A DNA stretch of 32,293 nucleotides, taken from assembly GCA_938003875.1 (NCBI GenBank), contig CALKWO010000164.1, positions 1 through 32,293 of the forward strand. Reading direction: 5' to 3'. Of this stretch, positions 8,313 to 16,853 are shown one piece after another. Position numbers and translations under genes: made by a program. This DNA comes from an uncultured bacterium (GTDB lineage Bacteria > Planctomycetota > Uabimicrobiia > Uabimicrobiales > JABWCH01). The first letter of the stretch is position 1, and every line of letters begins with the position of its first letter. The notes beneath the pieces were generated by a model. The model was not told where the DNA came from and did no database searches. It saw nothing but the letters and a program-made list of their open reading frames with translations.

Positions 8313-8936
8313 ATGGAATATAAAAATTTTGTAAAAGGAAAAAGGCAAGATATAGAGAATGAGCTAGGGCATTATGAAGAGAAACAAGCCCCTTTGCTTA
8401 CTAAAGAAGACTTTATGAACTTTGGCAAGAATACTAGAAACTATATAAAATTTTTCTGGGAAACACTTTCAGAAAAGCCTGAAGCCGAGAGCTATCCTTT
8501 ATACTTTTTGCCTGCGATGGTAGTTCTCTTTTTCTTCTACATATTTTCTTTTGTTGCGTCATACAGCATATTAAAATCGGCTATTCATTCTTTTTTGGTA
8601 GCCACAATATTTTTGTCTTTTCTCATGGCAGGACTCAAGATCAGTATATTCGCTTTCCGTAGCTCAGGGAGTTTCCAGGAAATTTTCATCACACTCTCTT
8701 TCTTTTGTCTGCCTCTTGTTGTGGGATTATTTTTTGCCTGGCTACTTTCTTATGGAACATGGGTAGCGGGGTATCTCGTGTTGTATGCATCTCATCTTGT
8801 ATCTGTTGTCAGCATCTATTGTGTTCTGCCTAAAACATTATTGATGCAAGGACTATCTCGATTTTTATGCATTTTGATTACTCTGGGGTGCCCCGTTTTG
8901 GGCATTGCCTTTCTTTTAAGAATTATTAAGTGCTAA
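8313..8936 (+). CDS. Multi-pass membrane protein, Yip1-like
   Basis: 207 residues. About 65 polar residues come first (KGKRQDIENELGHYEEKQ), followed by five hydrophobic segments, with short loops such as FRSSGSFQEIF and PKTLLMQGLSR. This order, a soluble N-terminus then about five helices with an SFQE-type loop, resembles bacterial members of the Yip1 membrane family, but the resemblance is by eye and the function of the bacterial proteins is not known. It probably sits in the cytoplasmic membrane. It starts 35 nt after the hydrolase and is likely co-transcribed with it. The bases around its start (GAGAAAAAAATATGGAATATA) recur almost exactly at the helicase start at 9357. Confidence 0.65.
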   Translation: MEYKNFVKGKRQDIENELGHYEEKQAPLLTKEDFMNFGKNTRNYIKFFWETLSEKPEAESYPLYFLPAMVVLFFFYIFSFVASYSILKSAIHSFLVATIFLSFLMAGLKISIFAFRSSGSFQEIFITLSFFCLPLVVGLFFAWLLSYGTWVAGYLVLYASHLVSVVSIYCVLPKTLLMQGLSRFLCILITLGCPVLGIAFLLRIIKC

Positions 8937-8951
8937 TTTTTTTTAAGATAT

Positions 8952-9044
8952 TGTTTTAGTCAAAATGTTATTGCACATATTTCAAGAGTAGATGCTATTT
9001 CCATAGCACTACTCATTTTGCACAGGATCATTTTGACCAATACA
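8952..9044 (-). mobile_element. MITE-like element, right copy (93 bp), inverted relative to 6254-6397
   Basis: Its reverse complement runs from TGTATTGGTCAAAATG to CATTTTGACTAAAACA and aligns with the left copy along its whole length, apart from 51 bases missing from the middle and a few substitutions. Its termini are inverted repeats matching at 14 of 16 positions. The flanking 15-mers at 8937-8951 and 9045-9059 match at 13 of 15, although they are T/A-rich, so part of this match could be chance. It ends 16 nt before the next start codon. Confidence 0.78.
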
Positions 9045-9060
9045 TTTTTTTAAAAATATC

Positions 9061-9327
9061 ATGAAAATTTTCTTCTTTTTTTTATTAATATTGTTTATTA
9101 TTAATTACGCAAGTGTTATGGGGATTTTTTTTGATAGCATTTTGGAAAATTTTGTCCATCTTTTAGAATCATCCATTAACAATTTTGCATCCAATGCATT
9201 GTGGAATTTTTTACCCCAATACTTATCTTATTGTATCAAAGCTTTTTTCTGGTTTTTCGTTATGCTTTTGTTATGGAATTTTTTTCAACAAAAATCCCCT
9301 TTGCAGAAAGACAATGAAGACTCTTGA
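9061..9327 (+). CDS. Small hydrophobic membrane protein
   Basis: 88 residues with a hydrophobic N-terminal segment (FFFFLLILFIINYASVMGIFF), a central amphipathic part (NFVHLLESSINNFASNALWNF) and a second membrane segment (FFWFFVMLLLWNFF), ending in a charged tail QQKSPLQKDNEDS. No family is recognised. There is no clear Shine-Dalgarno sequence in the A/T-rich bases before the ATG, which partly belong to the flank of the MITE-like element. The open frame could therefore have been created or truncated by the insertion. It ends 29 nt before the helicase gene in the same direction. Confidence 0.45.
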   Translation: MKIFFFFLLILFIINYASVMGIFFDSILENFVHLLESSINNFASNALWNFLPQYLSYCIKAFFWFFVMLLLWNFFQQKSPLQKDNEDS

Positions 9328-9356
9328 GCTTTGATTAGGAATCCGAGAACAAAAAT

Positions 9357-11369
9357 ATGGAATATAGAGGTTTATCCCTGGATAGATTCCAGGAACAGTC
9401 AATACAATTCATAGAACAAAAAAAATCATTAATCATTTCTGCTCCCACGGGCTCAGGTAAAACGCTGATCGCTGAATATGCTATTAATAAAGCACTTAAG
9501 GAAGGTAAGGAGGTACTTTATACCGCACCTATCAAAGCCCTCTCCAACCAAAAATTTCGAGATTTTGGACAACTTTTCGGGAGAGATAAGGTTGGCATCA
9601 TGACAGGAGACGTGAGTTTTAATAGTGAAGCTCCTATCCTGATCATGACAACCGAAATCTTTCGTAACGCTATTTTTGAAGATCCTAAAAGATTCGACAA
9701 TGTAATGTACTTGATTTTAGACGAAGTGCATTATCTCGATGATATTGAAAGAGGCTCTGTTTGGGAAGAAAGTATTATTTTTGCGCCCACTCATATCAGA
9801 GTCCTATGCCTATCGGCTACTGTACCCAATGTTATGGAAATTGCGCAATGGATCGGCAAGATTCGCTCTGAAGTCATAGAGGTGGTGCAGGAAGACAAAC
9901 GCCCTGTTCCCTTAAAAGAGCTGTGCTACATAGAAAACAAAGGCATTCTTTCCTATGAAGATGCTTTCCGAAGCCTGCCGAAAAAAATGAAAAAAATTTC
10001 TCTCATAGAACGGGCCAAATTCAGAGAAAATTCCAACCAGGCAATCGAAAACATTTTGGAAACAATAAGAAAAGATAAGCACTATCCTGCTTTATACTTT
10101 GTTTTTTCCAGAAAAGAATGCGAATGGAATGCTTCTTTTTGTCGTAAATACCAGTTACTTGATGAAAAAGAGCAAAATATAATGAAGCAGAGGGTCTATG
10201 ATCTGGTACAGGCCTATAAATTGCCGAAAGCCGTGTTAAAGCAAGAGCCTTGTACTCTTTTGATCCGAGGCATTGGATACCATCATGCAGGTATGATCCC
10301 CGCTATGAAAGAGATTGTAGAGCAGCTTTTCACAGAAGGGCTTATCAAATTGCTTTTTGCAACAGAAACTTTTGCTCTGGGTATCAATATGCCTGCCAGA
10401 AGCGTTGTTTTTCATGCTTTAAAAAAATACGATGGTGTCGAGGTTAGAAAGCTCAATACCTTAGAGTACCAGCAAATGGCAGGTAGAGCAGGTCGCAGAG
10501 GAATAGACACTGTTGGGTATGTTTATACCAACCTTTGTAGCGATTTGGTAACACAATTAGAGCTAAAGCAAGTCATTAAAGGCGATTTAGGAGAAATCCA
10601 GAGCCAGTTCAATCTTTCTTATAGTACTCTCCTTGCTCTATATGACCGTTTAGGGAAGGATGTCATTCATGCCTGCGAAAAAAGCCTGGGATCGTTCCAT
10701 CAGCTTTCTCTGGCTGAAAAAACAGGGGGAAAACAAAAGAAGAAACAAATTCATGAAGAGCAGCAAAAGCTTGTAAAAAAGAAACTTACCTTACTGCAAG
10801 CATTAGGATACATATCCCAAAGTGGTCTTACTTCCAAAGGGCGTTTTGCCTGCTTTGTCAATGGCTACGAAATCCAGCTTACCGAGCTTTTTTTCAGCGG
10901 TTTTTTTGAAGAGCAGAATGAAACAGACCTGTTTACCATTTTAGTTTCTCTCGTTTTTGAAAGCAAAAAAAACTTCGGAAGAAAACCGAAAACTCTAAAG
11001 ATGTTCCAAAAATTGGAAAAAGATGTAATTAAGCAGATTCAGCCTGCCCAAAGCATGGAAGCCATGCTGGGAATTAAAGAAGAAATCAAGCTCCCTGATT
11101 TTGGTCTTGCGCTTGCATCTCAATCCTGGATGCAAGGAAAAAATTTCGCCACTATTATGCAATATACCAGCATTTCTCCAGGAGACATCATTCGTAATTT
11201 CAGGCAAGCTATACAATTATGCCGCCAGCTTTATAAAACCTGCCATGGGTACAAATCCTTTACAAACCTGTTGGACCGTTGCATGATGATTGTAAATAGG
11301 GATGAGATCAACGCACTTGCACAGCTTAAAGCCTTTGCAGCAATCAAATCGGATGAAACCAGGCCATGA
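9357..11369 (+). CDS. Ski2-like DEVH-box RNA helicase with DSHCT-type C-terminus
   Basis: 670 residues carrying the full set of superfamily 2 helicase motifs: FQEQSI near the N-terminus, APTGSGKT (29-36), TAPIKALSNQKF, DEVH (122-125), LSATVP, FATETFALGINMPARSVVF, and QQMAGRAGRRG (372-382). The DEVH box and the GINMPA and QMAGRAGRRG wording place it in the Ski2/Mtr4/HelY group of ATP-dependent RNA helicases. The C-terminal segment, with GKNFATIMQYT and PGDIIRNFRQAIQLCRQL, matches the DSHCT helical domain of that group. Bacterial members are presumed to unwind structured RNA for turnover or processing. It is shorter than the eukaryotic proteins and lacks the arch insertion. The last four bases overlap the next gene (ATGA), implying translational coupling with the HAD protein. 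Confidence 0.93.
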   Translation: MEYRGLSLDRFQEQSIQFIEQKKSLIISAPTGSGKTLIAEYAINKALKEGKEVLYTAPIKALSNQKFRDFGQLFGRDKVGIMTGDVSFNSEAPILIMTTEIFRNAIFEDPKRFDNVMYLILDEVHYLDDIERGSVWEESIIFAPTHIRVLCLSATVPNVMEIAQWIGKIRSEVIEVVQEDKRPVPLKELCYIENKGILSYEDAFRSLPKKMKKISLIERAKFRENSNQAIENILETIRKDKHYPALYFVFSRKECEWNASFCRKYQLLDEKEQNIMKQRVYDLVQAYKLPKAVLKQEPCTLLIRGIGYHHAGMIPAMKEIVEQLFTEGLIKLLFATETFALGINMPARSVVFHALKKYDGVEVRKLNTLEYQQMAGRAGRRGIDTVGYVYTNLCSDLVTQLELKQVIKGDLGEIQSQFNLSYSTLLALYDRLGKDVIHACEKSLGSFHQLSLAEKTGGKQKKKQIHEEQQKLVKKKLTLLQALGYISQSGLTSKGRFACFVNGYEIQLTELFFSGFFEEQNETDLFTILVSLVFESKKNFGRKPKTLKMFQKLEKDVIKQIQPAQSMEAMLGIKEEIKLPDFGLALASQSWMQGKNFATIMQYTSISPGDIIRNFRQAIQLCRQLYKTCHGYKSFTNLLDRCMMIVNRDEINALAQLKAFAAIKSDETRP

Positions 11370-12208
11370 ACAACCGACTGATACAGATTCATGAAATTCT
11401 GGAACGCTATGAAGCCATTCTCCTGGATGCTTTTGGCGTTCTGGTATACCAGAAGGAAGCGATTCCTGGTGCTATTCCCTTTATTGAAAAGCTCAATTCG
11501 ATAGGAAAGCCTTACTTTATTTTAACGAACGATGCCGCCCATTCTGTGGAAACTTCAGTAGCTCGTTTCCAAAAATTAGGCTTTAGCATAGACGCAAAAG
11601 CCATCATCACTTCAGGCAGCCTTCTTGTTTCTTATTTCCAAAAGAACAGCCTCCAGGGGCATGGATGTGCTGTCTTGGGAACCCAAGATTCCCTGGCCTA
11701 TGTAGAAAAGGCAGGAGGCCAGATTGTCCCCATTCAGGAATACAAATCTTGGGATGTGCTGGTCATTTGCGATGAGATGGGATTCCCCTTCCTGGAGAAT
11801 ATGGATATGGCCCTGTCCAGTCTGTTCAAAAAAATGGATGCACAGCAGCCTTTCCACCTCCTGCTTCCTAATCCTGATCTCATCTATCGTAAAAATGAAG
11901 AAGAATTCGGGATTACCGCAGGAAGCATGGGCCTTGTCCTGGAAACGGCTCTGGCTCTTCGATATCCCAGGCATAGGAATCTGACATTCTCACGCCTGGG
12001 GAAACCATACAATCCTATATTTCAGGAAGCCTATCTGCGCTCAGGTACCAAAAATATGGTCATGATTGGCGATCAGCTCGCTTATGATATTCGAGGAGCC
12101 AAAAACTTCGGAATAGCGAGCATTTTGATAGGAACAGGTATAACTCCCTGGCAAAGCATCCAGCCTGATGATCCAGACCTGCCAGACTATATCCTGCCTT
12201 CCTTTTAA
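11366..12208 (+). CDS. HAD superfamily IIA phosphatase-like protein
   Basis: 280 residues. Motif I is LLDAFGVL with the nucleophile Asp21. Motif II is LTND (Thr54), the conserved lysine is in RLGKPYNP (Lys213), and motif IV is GDQLAYDI (Asp236, Asp241). The large cap between motifs II and III and the order of motifs fit the HAD-IIA (NagD-like) group. The second aspartate of DxD, the general acid/base of typical phosphatases, is Phe23 here. Related HAD-IIA subfamilies have DLWGV at this place, so this may be a subfamily feature and not a defect, but phosphatase activity should not be assumed. Substrate unknown. The gene overlaps the helicase by 4 nt and converges on the O-antigen ligase gene with 15 nt between, leaving no room for an obvious terminator. 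Confidence 0.85.
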   Translation: MNNRLIQIHEILERYEAILLDAFGVLVYQKEAIPGAIPFIEKLNSIGKPYFILTNDAAHSVETSVARFQKLGFSIDAKAIITSGSLLVSYFQKNSLQGHGCAVLGTQDSLAYVEKAGGQIVPIQEYKSWDVLVICDEMGFPFLENMDMALSSLFKKMDAQQPFHLLLPNPDLIYRKNEEEFGITAGSMGLVLETALALRYPRHRNLTFSRLGKPYNPIFQEAYLRSGTKNMVMIGDQLAYDIRGAKNFGIASILIGTGITPWQSIQPDDPDLPDYILPSF

Positions 12209-12223
12209 AATCAGAATTGGCAA

Positions 12224-13756
12224 CTATGGCTGATGTTTTTCTTGCTTTAAAGAACTGTTGATTCGTTCGCCCAAGGCTAAAAAGCACCAGAAGAATATGG
12301 ATGTGTAAAGCACAGAATCGTTGAATAACCATTGAATGCAAAAAGCTGCCAGGAAAAAGTTGACCGCAAAGTAGGGGCCAAGAGATTCCTGATTTTGAGA
12401 GCATTGTTTGTAAACAGAAAAACTTCTGGCAAAATGTATTATAAACAGAGCGATCATAGCGAGCAGAGCAGGGATACCCGCACCAAAAGCTATGGCTAGA
12501 TAAAAATTGTGCGGTTTGGTTATAAGAATATCGTCTGTAGCCATCAGGTTATTGATCTTATCTTTTCTATAGTGGGGGCAGTAGTAGGCATAGGTGTCCA
12601 TGCCGTATCCAAATAAAGGCTTTTGGAGAATGAAATCCAGAGTGATTTTCCACAAATACAATCGTCCTGTTCCCACGCTGAATTTTTTGGGGGGAAAGGA
12701 AAATTCTTCCAGATCGTTTTCTTTTGGGATCGAAAGCTCAGGCGATTTTGTTTTTGTGTTTGCCTTTGCACTAAACAAACTTTTTACAAGATCAATAATC
12801 CCGCCTATGCTTTCTTTATAAACCCCACTTCCCATTTCAGTATATACTTGTACTGGCCCTGTTCTTTTATTTTTTTCTGTAAGATGAAGAACAAATCCAA
12901 TGATTACGAACAGGAAGATACATAGTGTAAACCATGCCATTACCTGCTTCCTGGGGAATTTTATCAAACATGCCAGGAAAAAAACAGGGAAGAGCAATGT
13001 AAATGTTAAAAAACCGCCTGTTGAGAGCGAGGCAAGAAGGGAAGCAAAGGTAACGCAAGACATGCCCAGGGCAAAGATTTTTTCTTTTTTGTGATTAGAG
13101 GCTATTGCCAGGGAAAAATAGAAGTAACATGCCGCACAACTCAAGCCACTGCTGTAATTCTGGTTAAAAAAAATGGTATTGAGCGTAAGCTTTGCCTCGA
13201 CTCCTGCTGGGATGAGAAGGGATTTCATAAACCCTAATTGCCCAAGATTGTAATTCCATAAATAGCTTAGATTAAAAATAATATTCACAAGAAGCGGTAT
13301 AGAAAAACAGATTGCTATACACCGAAATATTTTTTCCAGGGGATATTGGATATTGACGATGCAATAGGCAATGGCAAAGAAGCAAAGGTAAGTCAATACG
13401 CCTTCATAGCGATCATAGAACCCTTTCAAGGCAATGCCTCTATGCTCTGATGCAAATAAAGATAAAACCAGCCACGAAGAGAGAAAAAAAAGAGGGACAG
13501 CAAACCATGTCTTCTTTAAAGGAATTTTTACAATGTATATTCTATAAAGCAGCATAGCAAGAAAGACTATGGTTATACCCATTAAAACCAGCCATTTATA
13601 ATAATTATAGCTATCTGCCATGTATCCAGTAGAAATCAAATCATCGTTCAAATAAGGACTACAAAAAGGCTGTATAGTAAGCCTTATAATCAAGGGAAAA
13701 ATAGAGATCAAAAACAACAAAAAAAAGGATTGGATTTTTTCCATAGGTCTTTCCAT
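12224..13756 (-). CDS. O-antigen ligase / Wzy-type polymerase family membrane protein
   Basis: 510 residues with about ten hydrophobic segments and one large polar loop. The loop ends in GTGRLYLWKITLDF, followed by PLFGYGMDTY (near residue 385) and KPHNFYLAIAFGAGIPALL (near 412). These are hallmarks of the Wzy_C / O-antigen ligase family: Arg in the loop, G-x-G-x-x-x-Y, and the H-N pair before the next helix. The family joins or polymerises lipid-linked glycans on the periplasmic face of the inner membrane, as in O-antigen or other surface polysaccharide assembly. No glycosyltransferase genes are adjacent, so the glycan cannot be named. It starts 10 nt after ridA ends on the same strand and is probably co-transcribed. 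A second in-frame ATG four codons in is an alternative start. Confidence 0.88.
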   Translation of the reverse strand: MERPMEKIQSFFLLFLISIFPLIIRLTIQPFCSPYLNDDLISTGYMADSYNYYKWLVLMGITIVFLAMLLYRIYIVKIPLKKTWFAVPLFFLSSWLVLSLFASEHRGIALKGFYDRYEGVLTYLCFFAIAYCIVNIQYPLEKIFRCIAICFSIPLLVNIIFNLSYLWNYNLGQLGFMKSLLIPAGVEAKLTLNTIFFNQNYSSGLSCAACYFYFSLAIASNHKKEKIFALGMSCVTFASLLASLSTGGFLTFTLLFPVFFLACLIKFPRKQVMAWFTLCIFLFVIIGFVLHLTEKNKRTGPVQVYTEMGSGVYKESIGGIIDLVKSLFSAKANTKTKSPELSIPKENDLEEFSFPPKKFSVGTGRLYLWKITLDFILQKPLFGYGMDTYAYYCPHYRKDKINNLMATDDILITKPHNFYLAIAFGAGIPALLAMIALFIIHFARSFSVYKQCSQNQESLGPYFAVNFFLAAFCIQWLFNDSVLYTSIFFWCFLALGERINSSLKQEKHQP

Positions 13757-13766
13757 GCTAGTTGAC

Positions 13767-14147
13767 TTACAATATCGCTACAGCTTCTATCTCTACTTCT
13801 ACATCTAGTGGCAATCGTGCGACCTGAACGCAGGCACGGGCAGGTTTGGATTGCCCAAAGTATTCAGAATAGATGGCATTCAATTGAGCAAATTTTCCCA
13901 AATCCACTAAATAAATATTGACCTTGACCACCTTTTCCAAAGAAGATTTTCCCTCTTCCAAAATGCACTTGAGATTGTCCAGAACCATTCTGCACTGTGC
14001 CTCAAAAGAACCCTGGACGACTTTTCCTGTCTGAGGGTCTAAAGGAATCTGACCTGAAATAAAAAGAAAACCTCCCGCCTGGATAGCTTGAGAATAAGGG
14101 CCTACAGGAGCAGGAGCTTTTGGGGTAAACAAAATTGTCTTTTCCAT
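13767..14147 (-). CDS. ridA: RidA family enamine/imine deaminase
   Basis: 126 residues starting MEKTILFTPKAPAPVGPYSQ, the standard length and opening of RidA/YjgF/UK114 proteins. The frame stays open further upstream, but the family start and the promoter at 14209-14237 fix the ATG at 14147. Diagnostic segments include GPYSQAIQAGGFLFISGQIP, the central LEEGKSSLEKVVKVNIYL, and ARACVQVARLP with Arg104 (equivalent to the catalytic-site Arg of E. coli RidA), then VEIEAVAIL. RidA hydrolyses reactive enamines/imines such as 2-aminoacrylate made by PLP enzymes, protecting cellular targets in the cytoplasm. All key residues that I can place are present. The link to the following O-antigen ligase gene seems positional only. 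Confidence 0.96.
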   Translation of the reverse strand: MEKTILFTPKAPAPVGPYSQAIQAGGFLFISGQIPLDPQTGKVVQGSFEAQCRMVLDNLKCILEEGKSSLEKVVKVNIYLVDLGKFAQLNAIYSEYFGQSKPARACVQVARLPLDVEVEIEAVAIL

Positions 14148-14208
14148 GATATTTCTCTTTCTGTAAAGATAGAAACATAAGACATACACAAAATGCAATG
14201 TAGAGAAA

Positions 14209-14237
14209 ATTATATTTGATAGAAGAAAGCTTTTCAA
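14209..14237 (-). promoter_or_regulatory. Sigma70-type promoter of ridA
   Basis: Read on the minus strand: TTGAAA (14232-14237), 17-bp spacer, TATAAT (14209-14214). This gives a leader of about 55 nt before the ridA ATG. Confidence 0.7.
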
Positions 14238-14491
14238 GAAAAAACAAAATTTCTCATAGTAAATTTGGCCATAGTTAACATCAACAGGGCAGAGGTTATG
14301 CTAACAACATTGGGGTTAACTTAAGAAAAGCATCCATCACAAAGGACACTGAGATATATCGAATTTTCTATATTGTAATATATATACTATATTATATATA
14401 AATAATTATAAATAAAAAATATAATAAATAATTAATATTTCTCAGAAATGCTATATAATTATAAGTCACTAGAAATTTATTTTTTTTATGC
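14238..14491. other. Gene-free AT-rich intergenic region
   Basis: No gene is visible between the ridA promoter and the stop of the ABC transporter gene. Bases 14361-14480 are almost entirely A/T (runs such as TAATATATATACTATATTATATATAAATAATTA), far more than the surroundings. No G/C-stemmed terminator is visible for the ABC gene. Confidence 0.7.
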
Positions 14492-16768
14492 TCACTCTCT
14501 TGGGCGGATACATTTCATACACATTGCTAACACGAGTAATGGCATAAAAAATCCATAGCAAAAAAGTAGTACTAGATTATAATAAAAGTCACCAGGGATT
14601 CCTATAGTTTCATTGTGACAGGCACGGTAAGCCATATCGACATAGCGGGAAAATGTAACACTATAAATCATTCCTCGAATTTCGTTCCAGGCAAAGGAAA
14701 AATAGCTGTCACTATTGAGTACCATCACAAGCTCGCTGAAAAGCAGTTGCATAATTGTAAGAGCAGGCACTGTCACTGATACTGGTATTTTTATCCAAGA
14801 TTCCATGATTCCCAAATTTAGACCGACTAGAGTACCAGAGAGTCCTAGTGTCCATGTTAGCAAGCCAAACAAAAGTAGCATCTGGCTACGAACGGTCAAG
14901 ACTATACTTGGAGAAATCAAAACAGCAGTCTGGATTAGACCGATCAATCCATAAAATAAAATAAAGGCTACAAGGGAAGGGAATTTTTTCCGTCCATATC
15001 TGAGTTCATGAGCAAATCGCAGATACCTGCCAGGCTGGAGTTCTTGGGAAGAAAGCGATATAGATAGCCAGAAAAGAGCCACTGAGCAAAAAAAGAAGCG
15101 TTTTTCATCGCCATTTTCCAGAGGCCAGACAATACGAATAGCCAATCCAATAAAAAATGGGATAATCAATAGCTGCGATATAACCTGCAACCATGAGGCT
15201 GGTGGATGACAAAATTCTTCTATTCTCCTGCGCAGTAATGCCCACCAGCTATAAGGTTGGTTTCCAAGCCATTTAGGTGGGATAATTTCGCATGATGCTA
15301 ATGTAGTAGAGGCAGGCTTAGATTGCTGCTCATATAAACTACACCATTCTATATCTCCTAGAGGAATATGATTGTCGCTGGCGATCTCTGTAGGGGTACC
15401 CTGGCTTTTCATCTTACCTTGCTCAAGCAAAATTACCTGATCGCATAGATCAATGTTGCCAAGATGATGCGTAGTACAAATCACCGTACGGCATTGACGA
15501 GCCAATCGCTGCAAAATTTTCATAATATTTCGGTCATTAGCTAAGTCCAGGCCAGAAGTAGGTTCATCAAGAATCAGTATCATTGCCTTCTCATGTAGAA
15601 GAGCTTGTGCAATTTGTACTCGCCTTCTCTGCCCACCAGAAATAGAGTGAACCCGTTTTTCTTGAATATCTAACAGGCCAACTCGTTGCAATGTCTGCCT
15701 GATTTTTTCTTTGTGTTCGGATAGAGTTAATTCAGGAGAAAGTAATGATGCTGTATAGAATAGGCTGCTTGTGACTGTCAAGTTATCGTAGAGAATATCT
15801 CCTTGTGGAAGATACACAAGTATTTTCTGCATCTCTTCTGCTGACAATATACTATCGCCCATTGTAATATTCCAATTGACCTGTGCCTTAGCCCAACCTG
15901 CTAACAGTCCAACAAGAGAACTCTTTCCTGATCCACTATGTCCAACCAGCGCAGTTAACTGGCCTGATTGCCAATGAATTGGCTCATGGATTTGAAGACG
16001 TTTTGTCATTTCGATGTTGTTTAGGGTAAGCTGAAGTGGTAAAAATGGCGAGGCTGGTACTAGCTGTAATGGTGTATATTCATAAGTTTGATTTTCCACT
16101 ACAATTCTATCGCCATGATGCAATATAGTAGATACTACTTCCTGAGTATTCACGACAACCATACCTGGTTCATCAGTGAGATTTTCTATAATATGCCACC
16201 CATCGTTGTTGATAATGCGTGCAGCATTGCCTATTTTAAAATTATTCTCTCCAGCAAGCAGAATACGCTTTGATGCTGTTTTCCATAGAGATACCTTTTC
16301 CATAGCTACAAAAGCAGGAGTCCAGACAAGCCATACACGGCATAGATTCTCCCAGCTTAACAGCAATGGATCTCCCGATTTAAGTATTACTAATTCATCT
16401 GGTTGTAATCTTCGCCAGCTTTTCTGTTCTTCATGTCTGTTTTGTTGTAATACAAAGGTACCGTTACCACTTTGTAAATCTTTTACTGCAATGCCATCAG
16501 ATTTAGATTCTAATAATGCATGTTGTCTGCTTACAAAGGAATTATTAGAAAATAAAAATGCAGTATGTGAATCTTCTCTGCCTAGTATGATGCTTTCTTG
16601 CGGATTGGTTCGGCGATGTCCTGCTGAGCAAACAACAAACCAATTGCCAAGCTTTTGGCAAGTTTTATGCTGTACCTTAACAACAGGTTCTCCACAAAAA
16701 CAACAAAAGCCAGAAGGCTGGATAAAATGACATGTGCTGCACCAATAGATAGTATTATCGTCAAGCAT
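14492..16768 (-). CDS. FHA-domain ABCG-type ABC transporter
   Basis: 758 residues, start ATG with AGAGG five bases upstream. In order: a probable zinc ribbon (Cys10-x2-Cys13, Cys22-x2-Cys25); a first FHA domain with LGRE (62-65), SRQH (80-83) and GNGT (101-104), the phosphothreonine-binding signature; and a second, more degenerate FHA-like domain (about 170-232). Next is an ABC ATPase with Walker A GHSGSGKS (276-283), Q-loop YLPQGD, signature SGGQRRR from 377, Walker B LILDEP (398-403) and TTHHL. The C-terminus has six hydrophobic segments of ABC-2 type. This ATPase-then-membrane order is that of ABCG half-transporters, usually exporters that dimerise. Domain order resembles Rv1747 of M. tuberculosis, which is regulated by the neighbouring kinase PknF. 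It is divergent from the kinase-GTPase gene (213 nt between), so control by that kinase is likely. The transported substrate is unknown. Confidence 0.93.
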   Translation of the reverse strand: MLDDNTIYWCSTCHFIQPSGFCCFCGEPVVKVQHKTCQKLGNWFVVCSAGHRRTNPQESIILGREDSHTAFLFSNNSFVSRQHALLESKSDGIAVKDLQSGNGTFVLQQNRHEEQKSWRRLQPDELVILKSGDPLLLSWENLCRVWLVWTPAFVAMEKVSLWKTASKRILLAGENNFKIGNAARIINNDGWHIIENLTDEPGMVVVNTQEVVSTILHHGDRIVVENQTYEYTPLQLVPASPFLPLQLTLNNIEMTKRLQIHEPIHWQSGQLTALVGHSGSGKSSLVGLLAGWAKAQVNWNITMGDSILSAEEMQKILVYLPQGDILYDNLTVTSSLFYTASLLSPELTLSEHKEKIRQTLQRVGLLDIQEKRVHSISGGQRRRVQIAQALLHEKAMILILDEPTSGLDLANDRNIMKILQRLARQCRTVICTTHHLGNIDLCDQVILLEQGKMKSQGTPTEIASDNHIPLGDIEWCSLYEQQSKPASTTLASCEIIPPKWLGNQPYSWWALLRRRIEEFCHPPASWLQVISQLLIIPFFIGLAIRIVWPLENGDEKRFFFCSVALFWLSISLSSQELQPGRYLRFAHELRYGRKKFPSLVAFILFYGLIGLIQTAVLISPSIVLTVRSQMLLLFGLLTWTLGLSGTLVGLNLGIMESWIKIPVSVTVPALTIMQLLFSELVMVLNSDSYFSFAWNEIRGMIYSVTFSRYVDMAYRACHNETIGIPGDFYYNLVLLFCYGFFMPLLVLAMCMKCIRPRE

Positions 16769-16818
16769 AGAAACCTCTTATATCAGATAAAATTAATAAG
16801 ATTAAACTGTAATTTTGT

Positions 16819-16847
16819 TTGTAGTATATAAAAAATTTTGGTATAAT
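16819..16847 (+). promoter_or_regulatory. Putative promoter of the kinase-GTPase operon
   Basis: TTGTAG (16819-16824), 17-bp spacer, perfect TATAAT (16842-16847). The -35 box is poor (three of six). The expected start site falls at about 16854, giving a leader of about 125 nt. Confidence 0.5.
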
Positions 16848-16853
16848 ACGACA

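Noticed and set aside
6239..9059. Composite transposon formed by the two MITE-like copies
   Set aside because: Each copy appears to have its own target duplication and there is no transposase between or beside them, so independent insertions are simpler.
12209..12223. A shared terminator between the convergent HAD and O-antigen ligase genes
   Set aside because: Only 15 bases separate the stops and they contain no inverted repeat.
14002..14237. Longer RidA or a second protein upstream of MEKTIL
   Set aside because: The extension lacks family similarity and runs through the ridA promoter; the standard 126-residue start fits.
14238..14491. A replication origin in the AT-rich block
   Set aside because: No DnaA-box cluster, iterons or replication gene are nearby.
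16088..16730. Plus-strand open frames opposite the FHA-ABC gene
   Set aside because: They are antisense shadows of a well-supported coding sequence, without recognisable motifs.
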